5,568 nt of DNA, taken from JAJNPS01 sp031426185. GTDB lineage: Bacteria; Pseudomonadota; Alphaproteobacteria; Rhodobacterales; Rhodobacteraceae. The stretch is from the NCBI GenBank assembly GCA_031426185.1, contig JANPKV010000283.1, positions 1 through 5,568 of the forward strand, given 5' to 3'. The position numbers and the translations under genes are program-made. Each line of letters begins with the position of its first letter. The stretch's first letter is position 1. Under the pieces are notes generated by a model that was given only the letters and a program-made list of their open reading frames with translations, ran no database searches and was not told the origin of the DNA. This document shows positions 1 to 5,568 of the stretch, piece by piece.

Positions 1-1554
1 ATCATCGGGTCGGGGATCAACGGGCTGGTTGCGGCCAGCCTGTTGGCCTTGAAGGGTGACCGCGTGACGGTGCTGGAACGGGAATCGGTGATCGGCGGCT
101 GCCTGCGGACCGAAGAACTGCATCCCGGGTTCCAGCATGACATGATGGCGGCCACATGGGTCCTGTTCATGACCAGCCCTGCCGGGGCGGCGCTGTCTCC
201 GCATCTGGCGCGGCACGGGTTCGACTATTGCCACAGCCCGCATCCGACCGCCGTCCTGCGTCCCAATGGCGAAGCGGTCGTCCTCACGACGGACAAGGTC
301 ACGAACATCGCCACCTTCAACGCCCTTGCCCCGGGCGATGGCGACCGCTTTGCCGCCGATACCGGCGGCATCGCTGCGGATGCGCCGTTCCTGTTTGCCC
401 TGCTGGGGGGGTCGCTGTGGTCCTGGCCGACCGCGAAACTGATGTTCAGCCAGATGCGCAAGCGGGGGCTGCGCGGCCTGATGACCTGGTTCGGTCGCGC
501 TTTGGACCCCGCCCGCGGCTGGCTGGAGACGACCTATCGCAGCGAAGGCATACAGGCCTTGCTGGCGCCGTGGGTCCTGCATACCGGCCTGACGCCCGAA
601 AGCGCCTATTCCGGCCAGATGGGCCGTGTCATCGCCTTCGCGCTGGAGGCTGCCGGGGCCCCGATTGCCAAGGGCGGATCGGGCGCGGCGGCGCAGGCCT
701 TTCGGTCGCTGATCGCAGAAAAGGGCGGCACGATCCGCACCGACGCCGATGTTGTGCGAATAAACGTTCACAACGGCCGGACCACCGGCGTGACCCTCGC
801 AGACGGAGAGGTGATTGCCGCCGACTCAGTCCTTGCGTCGGTGACACCCGGACAACTGCAGGAACGCCTGCTTGGACATGTGACGGCACAGAATGCCGCG
901 CTTGCCGCCGACGCGGCAGCTGCCAGCAGGTTCCGCCACGGGCGTGGCAATTTCCAACTGCATTATGCGCTGGATGCGGTGCCCGACTGGCTGGCGCCCG
1001 GCCTTGACGAGGTCGCCCTGATCCATCTGGCCGACGGCATCGATTCCGTATCGAAATCCGCCAACGAGGCCGAACGCGGCATGCTGCCCGAGATGCCCAC
1101 GATCTGTGTCGGCCAGCCCAGCCGCCTCGACCCCAGCCGCTGCCCGCATGGCAAGGCGGTTCTTTGGCTGCAAATCCCCGATGCCCCCCGCATCATCAAG
1201 GGCGACGCCGCCGGCGAGATCGAAGGCCGCGACTGGGACACCGTGCGCGAGGCATTTGCCGACCGGATCGAAAGAATCCTGGCACGCCATATCAAGGGCT
1301 TTGACAAGCTGGTCCTGGCACGCCGCGCCTATTCACCCAAGGATCTGGAGCGGATGAACATCAACCTCGTGGGCGGCGACCCCTATGGCGGTGCCTGTGC
1401 GATCGACCAGTTCTTCATCTGGCGCCCCTATGCCCACACCACCAATGGCACAACCGCCATCAAGGGACTGATCCATATCGGCGCCTCGACGCATCCCGGC
1501 CCCGGCCTCGGCGGCGGGTCCGGCTACAACGCGGCCAAAAGGCTTGGGGCATGA
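1..1554 (+). CDS. FAD-dependent oxidoreductase, phytoene desaturase-like/PYROXD2-like (5' partial)
   Basis: This is a flavoprotein of the amine-oxidase/phytoene-desaturase superfamily, probably cytosolic. The reading frame is open from the first base, and 517 codons lie in the window. Numbering from there, the FAD-binding Rossmann motif G3-x-G5-x-x-G8 is followed by the acidic Glu26 that usually holds the ADP ribose. Next comes the segment IGGCLRTEEL, where this family usually has a GG-x-x-RTEE-type motif. A GGSG motif at 225-228 precedes the segment expected to form the second part of the FAD domain. The C-terminus ends in a family-typical glycine-rich flavin-contacting block, GASTHPGPGLGGGSGYNAA (494-512). 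Family members are about 520-530 residues, so only some 5-10 N-terminal residues are missing. The TTG at 43 is internal because the dinucleotide motif lies upstream of it in frame. The stop overlaps the start of the MarR gene. The family assignment is solid. The substrate is unknown, and carotenoid synthesis is not supported by the neighbours. Confidence 0.88.
   Translation: MIGSGINGLVAASLLALKGDRVTVLERESVIGGCLRTEELHPGFQHDMMAATWVLFMTSPAGAALSPHLARHGFDYCHSPHPTAVLRPNGEAVVLTTDKVTNIATFNALAPGDGDRFAADTGGIAADAPFLFALLGGSLWSWPTAKLMFSQMRKRGLRGLMTWFGRALDPARGWLETTYRSEGIQALLAPWVLHTGLTPESAYSGQMGRVIAFALEAAGAPIAKGGSGAAAQAFRSLIAEKGGTIRTDADVVRINVHNGRTTGVTLADGEVIAADSVLASVTPGQLQERLLGHVTAQNAALAADAAAASRFRHGRGNFQLHYALDAVPDWLAPGLDEVALIHLADGIDSVSKSANEAERGMLPEMPTICVGQPSRLDPSRCPHGKAVLWLQIPDAPRIIKGDAAGEIEGRDWDTVREAFADRIERILARHIKGFDKLVLARRAYSPKDLERMNINLVGGDPYGGACAIDQFFIWRPYAHTTNGTTAIKGLIHIGASTHPGPGLGGGSGYNAAKRLGA
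1537..1542 (+). promoter_or_regulatory. Probable ribosome binding site of the MarR gene
   Basis: The sequence AAAAGG lies within the end of the upstream FAD gene, 8 bases before the ATG at 1551. It is a modest Shine-Dalgarno match. Together with the ATGA overlap it suggests both coupled and independent initiation. Confidence 0.45.
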
Positions 1555-2024
1555 ACGACGAAACCCCCATCGCAGCGCAGCGTCTGGGCGAGATCGGCCT
1601 GTCGAATTATGTGCCCTACCTGATGAACCGCATCATGGGGCGGTACAATGCGTCCCTGCGCGACGAGATGGCAGGCCTTGGCCTGACCACCCCGAAAATG
1701 CGCGCGCTTGCCGTGTTGTCAGTGGTCGAGGCCCCCCTGATCCGCGAACTTGCAGTCTATGCGGTGACCGATCCGTCGACGCTCAGCCGGGCGCTGGACC
1801 AGTTGCAGGCCGATGGGCTGATCCGGCGCGTCGCGGATGCCACCGACAGCCGCGCCACACGGGTCCATGTCACCGATGCGGGGCGGGCGCTGTTCGACAC
1901 CCTCTGGCCGCAGATGGCAACAGCCAATTCCCGCATGTTCCGGGGGATCCCCGAAGACGAGCGCCGCGCCTTTGTCGGCACCTTGCAGAAGATGCTGACC
2001 AATATCCGCAAACACGAGATCTAG
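1551..2024 (+). CDS. MarR-family winged helix-turn-helix transcriptional regulator
   Basis: This is a 157-residue protein, a usual MarR length. MarR proteins are cytosolic dimers that bind palindromic DNA and commonly release it on binding small aromatic or CoA-linked ligands. Residues 10-40 should form the N-terminal dimerisation helix. The winged helix-turn-helix spans about 46-115. The likely recognition helix is near 74-88 (DPSTLSRALDQLQADG), and the wing contains D99-S-R101 followed by the V-x-V-T-D-x-G stretch that closes the MarR domain. A C-terminal helix (135-155) completes the dimer interface. The ATG overlaps the upstream stop as ATGA, and AAAAGG lies 8 bases upstream, which supports this start. 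Its place between the FAD enzyme and the iorAB-like pair suggests that it controls this operon and senses a pathway intermediate, possibly an aryl-acid or aryl-acyl-CoA. The ligand and operator are inference only, since the operon promoter lies outside the window. A longer overlapping frame from 1544 has no family resemblance. Confidence 0.9.
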   Translation: MNDETPIAAQRLGEIGLSNYVPYLMNRIMGRYNASLRDEMAGLGLTTPKMRALAVLSVVEAPLIRELAVYAVTDPSTLSRALDQLQADGLIRRVADATDSRATRVHVTDAGRALFDTLWPQMATANSRMFRGIPEDERRAFVGTLQKMLTNIRKHEI

Positions 2025-2028
2025 GGGG
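2023..2028 (+). promoter_or_regulatory. Probable ribosome binding site of the iorA-like gene
   Basis: AGGGGG overlaps the TAG stop of the MarR gene and sits 5 bases before the ATG at 2034. It supports that start and is the clearest Shine-Dalgarno-like site in the window. The gap between the two genes (2025-2033) is only 9 bases, so there is no room for a separate promoter. Confidence 0.5.
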
Positions 2029-2033
2029 CTAGG

Positions 2034-4172
2034 ATGGCCGAACGCAGCTTTGCAGCCGAGGTCGAGGACCTGCGCAAGGGGGACGGCGACACCTTTACCG
2101 GTGAGGGCATCCTCGCCATTACCAAGGCGCTGTTGGAAAACGGCGTCGGCTATGTCGGCGGCTATCAGGGTGCCCCGATCAGCCATCTGATGGATGTGCT
2201 GGCCGATGCGCAGGGCCTGCTGGGCGAACTGGGCGTGCGGTTCGAGGCGAATGCCAACGAGGCGGCGGCGGCGGCAATGCTGGCGGCGTCTGTGCATTAT
2301 CCGATCCGCGGCGCGGTGACGTTCAAGGGGCCAGTGGGGGTGAACGTGGCCTCCGACGCGCTTGCAAACCTTGCGTCATCGGGCGTGACGGGGGGCGCGC
2401 TGGTGATCCTTGGCGAGGATTACGGCGAGGGCTCCAGCATCATGCAGGAACGCAGCCACGCCTTCGCCATGAAGTCGCAGTTCTGGATGCTGGACCCGCG
2501 CCCCAATCTTCCCAGCATCGTCAAGGCGGTGGGCGACGGCTTTGCGCTGTCCGAGGCGTCGAACACCCCAGTCATGTTGATGATGCGGATCCGGTCCTGT
2601 CATGTGACGGGGACGTTTCAGACAAGGGACAACCAGCCTCCGCCCCTGTCGGTCCGCGATGCGCTGTCCAACCCGCGATCCGATTTCAACCGCGTCGTGC
2701 TGCCCCCGATGTCCTATGTGCATGAACAGGACAAGGTCAAGAACCGCTGGCCGGCCGCCGAGGCGTTCATCAAGACACACCGGCTGAACGAGGTCTTTGG
2801 CGGTGACGGAACCATCGGCATCGTCTGCCAGGGTGGCATGTACAACGGCGTCATCCGCGCGCTGCAGCGGCTGGGGCTGGCGGATATCTATGGCGGGACG
2901 CGGGTGCCGATCTATTGCCTGAATGTCACCTACCCGTTGATCTCGGACGAGTTTCTCGCCTTTGCCGAAGGCAAGCATTCGGTCCTGGTGGTGGAGGAAG
3001 GCCAGCCGGAATTCATCGAAACCCAGCTGGGATCGTTTCTTTATCGCGCCCGATCGCATGTGCGGCTTTACGGCAAGGGCGCCTTTCCCATGGCGGGGGA
3101 ATATACCGGTCAGGTCATGCTGGACGCGGTGACCACGTTTCTCAAGGCGGCCGCCCCGGACCTGTTGCCCGCCACAGTGCGCGCGCCGAACATGGACCGG
3201 CCCGCCATTCCGGACCTGACAAAGACGGTCCCGATCCGCCCGCCGGGCTTCTGTACCGGCTGCCCCGAACGGCCCATCTTTGCCGCGATGAAGCTGGTGG
3301 AAAAGGAACTTGGCAAACACCAGATCGCCGCCGATATCGGCTGTCATCTGTTCGGGTCGCTACCGCCGTTCGAGATCGGGGGTGCCACCATGGGTTATGG
3401 CCTGGGACCTGCCGCCAACGGAGCGTTCGACGGGGGCGGAGAGAAACGGCCGATTGCCATCATCGGCGATGGCGGGTTTTGGCATAACGGGCTGAACTCC
3501 TCGATCACCAACATGGTGTTCAACAAGTCCGATGGCGTGGTGATGGTGGTCGACAACTACTATTCCGCCGCCACCGGCGGGCAGGACGTGATGTCCAGCC
3601 GTGCCGACAACGCTACCAAGGCGACGCAAAACTCGATTGCCAAGGCGATGAAAGGGGTGGGCGTGACCTGGGTCCGCCAGATCGACCACACATATGATGT
3701 GAACAAGATGCGCGACACCCTGCGCGAGGCTTTGACGACCGACGCGCCGGGGCCAAAGGTCATCGTCGCGTCATCCGAATGCATGTTGAACAAGCAGCGC
3801 CGTGAAAAGCCGCTGAAGGTCGCCGCCATCAAGGAGGGCCGCCGCGTCGAAACACCCCGTTTTGGCGTCGACGAAGACATCTGCACCGGCGATCACGCCT
3901 GCATCCGGCTGTCGGGATGCCCGTCGCTGTCGTTGAAAAAGCTCGACGATCCGTTGCGCGATGACCCCGTCGCCTCCATCGACCGGTCCTGCGTCGGGTG
4001 CGGCAACTGTGGCGAGGTGGCGGATGCCGCCGTCCTTTGCCCCAGTTTTTACCGCGCCGACGTGGTCCACAACCCCACCGGCTTCGAACGCTGGCGCGCC
4101 AGCCTTCGCAACCGCGTCATCGGCTGGCTCCAACAGCGCCGCAGTGCCAAACGGCTGGAATGGGTGCCATGA
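2034..4172 (+). CDS. iorA: Indolepyruvate ferredoxin oxidoreductase alpha subunit family (TPP enzyme with ferredoxin domain)
   Basis: This 712-residue protein is the catalytic subunit of a 2-oxoacid:ferredoxin oxidoreductase. The family converts an arylpyruvate plus CoA to aryl-acetyl-CoA and CO2, reducing ferredoxin, in the cytosol. The N-terminal pyrimidine-binding domain (about 20-200) contains GYQGAPISHL and then NEAAAAAM with the expected TPP-activating Glu, followed by the family-like GPVGVNVASD and GEGSSIMQER segments. The TPP diphosphate/Mg domain has C407-T-G-C410-P, DIGC437H and GDG (478-480), ending at D507-N508. C407, C410, C437 and C583 are candidate ligands of a proximal 4Fe-4S cluster. 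A ferredoxin domain (about 613-672) has motifs C617-x2-D620-x2-C623-x5-C629-P and C653-x2-C656-x2-C659-x9-C669-P. A basic, Trp-containing tail (684-712) follows. The length fits the bacterial IorA range. The stop overlaps the next start (ATGA), as expected for subunits made in fixed ratio. Substrate preference is inferred from the family and could be another aryl or branched 2-oxoacid. Confidence 0.88.
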   Translation: MAERSFAAEVEDLRKGDGDTFTGEGILAITKALLENGVGYVGGYQGAPISHLMDVLADAQGLLGELGVRFEANANEAAAAAMLAASVHYPIRGAVTFKGPVGVNVASDALANLASSGVTGGALVILGEDYGEGSSIMQERSHAFAMKSQFWMLDPRPNLPSIVKAVGDGFALSEASNTPVMLMMRIRSCHVTGTFQTRDNQPPPLSVRDALSNPRSDFNRVVLPPMSYVHEQDKVKNRWPAAEAFIKTHRLNEVFGGDGTIGIVCQGGMYNGVIRALQRLGLADIYGGTRVPIYCLNVTYPLISDEFLAFAEGKHSVLVVEEGQPEFIETQLGSFLYRARSHVRLYGKGAFPMAGEYTGQVMLDAVTTFLKAAAPDLLPATVRAPNMDRPAIPDLTKTVPIRPPGFCTGCPERPIFAAMKLVEKELGKHQIAADIGCHLFGSLPPFEIGGATMGYGLGPAANGAFDGGGEKRPIAIIGDGGFWHNGLNSSITNMVFNKSDGVVMVVDNYYSAATGGQDVMSSRADNATKATQNSIAKAMKGVGVTWVRQIDHTYDVNKMRDTLREALTTDAPGPKVIVASSECMLNKQRREKPLKVAAIKEGRRVETPRFGVDEDICTGDHACIRLSGCPSLSLKKLDDPLRDDPVASIDRSCVGCGNCGEVADAAVLCPSFYRADVVHNPTGFERWRASLRNRVIGWLQQRRSAKRLEWVP
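4157..4160 (+). promoter_or_regulatory. Weak ribosome binding site candidate of the iorB-like gene
   Basis: GGAA lies 8 bases before the ATG at 4169, inside the end of the iorA-like gene. It is a poor match on its own. Start choice rests mainly on the ATGA overlap, so translation of the beta subunit is probably coupled to that of alpha. Confidence 0.3.
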
Positions 4173-5568
4173 CCGCATATCAGCCCCTCGTGCCGGTGCC
4201 GAGCGATCCGCGCATGGACGGCATCATCAAGCTGGCCGTTCTGGCGGTCGGCGGTCAGGGCGGCGGCGTGCTGACCGGCTGGATAGAGGCACTCGCCCGT
4301 GCCAATGGTTATGCTTGTCAGGCCACCTCGGTGGCGGGCGTCGCGCAGCGCACCGGGGCGACCGTCTACTATGTCGAGATGTGCCCCGCGACTGACCGCC
4401 AGCCCGTCTTCAACCTGATGCCGGCAGGCGGCGACGTGGACATCATGATCACGGCCGAAATGATGGAAGCCGGTCGTGCCATCATCCGCGGCTTTGTCAC
4501 GCCCGATCGCACCACGCTGATCACATCGACCCACCGCGCGCTGGCCGTCAGCGAAAAGATGGTGCCGGGCGACGGCATCGCCTCCAGCGACGAGGTCATC
4601 GCCGCGGCCGAGGTCGCCGCCCGCCGTTTCATCGCCGCCGATTTCGACGCGGTGGCACTGGCCAACGGGTCTGTCATCTCGGCCACCCTGTTCGGGGCGC
4701 TTGCGGCCTCCGATACGCTGCCCTTCCCGCGCGCCGCCTTCGAAGCCGCGATCCGCGCGGGTGGCAAGGGAGTGGAGGCCTCGGTGCGCGCCTTTGCCGC
4801 CGGCTACGATGCGGCACTCGCCGGCATCACCCCCACGCCCGCCCCTCTCGCCAAGACCGCCCCCACCTTGCGCGGCCCCGACAGGCTGCGTGCGGCCTGG
4901 GACAGCCTGACCCACAGGATCGATGCCCTGCCCGTGCCTGCCCAAGACATCGCCCGCGCCGGTCTGCAAAAGGTGGTGGCGTTTCAGGACGTTGCCTATG
5001 GCACCACATATATCGACCGGCTCACCACCTTGGCAGCTCAGGATCGCGCACCCCATGACCTGACGCGCGAAGCGGCCAAATATGTGGCCAACGCCATGGC
5101 CTATGACGATGTGATCCGGGTCGCGGATCTGAAAACACGCGGCGACCGCTTCACCCGAATCCGGGGCGAAATGGGGGTAAAGGACGCCCATGTCCTGCAG
5201 CTCACCGAGTTCTTTCACCCCCGCGCCGAGGAAATCGCGGGCCTTTTGCCCAACGCCTGGGGGGCCCGCATCCAGCGCAATCCGACATCCATGGCCCGCC
5301 TTGACCGCTGGTTCAACAAGGGTCGCCGCCTGCGCACAGACAGCCTGCCCGCCTACCTGATCCTTTACCTCGTCGGCGGTCTGCGCTGGTATCGCCCCCG
5401 TACCCGCCGTCACGCCGAAGAGGTCGCCCATCTTGACGCGTGGCTCGCCACCGCGACGTCCTACCTGCCGCAGAACTACGACCTCGCGGTGGAGGTGATC
5501 CGCTGCCGCCGCCTGATCAAGGGCTATTCCGACACCCATGCGCGGGGTCTGTCGAAATATGACCGCGT
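4169..5568 (+). CDS. iorB: Indolepyruvate oxidoreductase beta subunit family protein, long form with DUF6537-like C-terminus (3' partial)
   Basis: The frame starting at ATG 4169 stays open for 466 codons to the window edge with no stop. Residues 22-225 form the gamma-type domain of 2-oxoacid:acceptor oxidoreductases, which pairs with the TPP subunit. It has a glycine-rich loop G28-G-Q-G-G-G33 after a hydrophobic strand, then GVAQRTGAT (57-65), matching the family's SQRGG-type segment. The closing part ANGSVISATLFGALA (165-179) resembles the end of this domain. From about 265 onward, FQDVAYGTTYIDRL, AYDDVIRVADLKT and KGYSDTHARG (451-460) resemble the DUF6537 region of proteobacterial long forms, whose role is not established. 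Archaeal IorB is only about 200 residues, so this subunit is more than twice as long. Full length is probably about 500, so a few dozen residues are missing. Met16 (4214) is an alternative start but lacks a visible ribosome site. A 496-residue frame on the opposite strand is a shadow. Confidence 0.86.
   Translation, partial: MTAYQPLVPVPSDPRMDGIIKLAVLAVGGQGGGVLTGWIEALARANGYACQATSVAGVAQRTGATVYYVEMCPATDRQPVFNLMPAGGDVDIMITAEMMEAGRAIIRGFVTPDRTTLITSTHRALAVSEKMVPGDGIASSDEVIAAAEVAARRFIAADFDAVALANGSVISATLFGALAASDTLPFPRAAFEAAIRAGGKGVEASVRAFAAGYDAALAGITPTPAPLAKTAPTLRGPDRLRAAWDSLTHRIDALPVPAQDIARAGLQKVVAFQDVAYGTTYIDRLTTLAAQDRAPHDLTREAAKYVANAMAYDDVIRVADLKTRGDRFTRIRGEMGVKDAHVLQLTEFFHPRAEEIAGLLPNAWGARIQRNPTSMARLDRWFNKGRRLRTDSLPAYLILYLVGGLRWYRPRTRRHAEEVAHLDAWLATATSYLPQNYDLAVEVIRCRRLIKGYSDTHARGLSKYDR

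Noticed and set aside
43..45. TTG as the start codon of the flavoenzyme.
   Set aside because: The essential GxGxxG dinucleotide motif lies upstream in the same open frame, so the true start is before the window.
405..411. Run of seven G that could mark a frameshift or slippage site.
   Set aside because: The reading frame and family-like sequence continue unchanged on both sides, so it simply encodes Leu-Gly-Gly-Ser.
156..1007. A 283-codon open frame in another + frame inside the flavoenzyme gene.
   Set aside because: Its composition is Arg/Pro/Cys-rich with no family motif, and the overlapping frame has clear FAD-binding motifs throughout.
1544..2032. A 162-codon + frame overlapping the MarR gene.
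   Set aside because: It is Arg/Pro-rich with no domain resemblance, whereas the frame from 1551 encodes a full winged helix-turn-helix.
2376..3347. A 323-codon - strand frame opposite the alpha-subunit gene.
   Set aside because: It mirrors the conserved TPP-enzyme frame and shows no motifs of its own; it is a high-GC shadow.
4214..4216. ATG (Met16) as an alternative start for the beta subunit.
   Set aside because: No ribosome site is visible upstream, while the ATG at 4169 makes the ATGA overlap also seen at the gene 1/gene 2 junction. It remains possible, since the first 15 residues show no conserved motif.
4049..5539. A 496-codon open frame on the - strand covering most of the beta-subunit region.
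   Set aside because: The + strand frame from 4169 is open across the same region, shows gamma-domain and DUF6537-like motifs, and starts by ATGA overlap with the alpha gene. The antisense frame is low-complexity, rich in Gly, Arg, His and Asp, and has no recognisable domain, which is typical of a shadow in high-GC DNA.

Overview
The window is a compact, high-GC stretch with a strong preference for G or C at third codon positions. It carries four tightly packed genes, all on the + strand. The protein family types and codon style suggest an alphaproteobacterium, plausibly a member of the Rhodobacterales. That is an impression from sequence style, not a database match.

Layout: (1) positions 1-1554 hold a nearly complete FAD-dependent oxidoreductase of the phytoene-desaturase-like / PYROXD2-like type, missing only its extreme N-terminus. 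(2) Positions 1551-2024 hold a MarR-family regulator that overlaps gene 1 by ATGA. (3) Positions 2034-4172 hold a 712-residue thiamine-pyrophosphate enzyme of the indolepyruvate ferredoxin oxidoreductase alpha-subunit (IorA) family, with a C-terminal two-cluster ferredoxin domain. (4) Positions 4169-5568 hold an IorB-like beta subunit of the long form, with a gamma-type 2-oxoacid oxidoreductase domain followed by a DUF6537-like region. It overlaps gene 3 by ATGA and runs off the right edge without a stop. No stretch longer than 9 bases is non-coding, so no promoter, terminator, RNA gene, repeat or mobile element is visible.

Reading together: genes 3 and 4 very likely form a two-subunit enzyme that oxidatively decarboxylates an arylpyruvate, or a related 2-oxoacid from aromatic amino-acid transamination, to an acyl-CoA while reducing ferredoxin. 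The MarR protein, lying inside the operon, is a natural candidate for a ligand-responsive regulator of the pathway. The FAD enzyme is translationally coupled to the regulator and may act on a substrate of the same pathway, but its reaction cannot be read from sequence.

The most notable details are in the iron-sulfur wiring of the alpha subunit. One ferredoxin motif has Asp in place of the second Cys (C-x2-D-x2-C). The other has a stretched spacing before its last Cys (C-x2-C-x2-C-x9-C-P). Four further cysteines look like the ligands of a proximal cluster near the thiamine cofactor.
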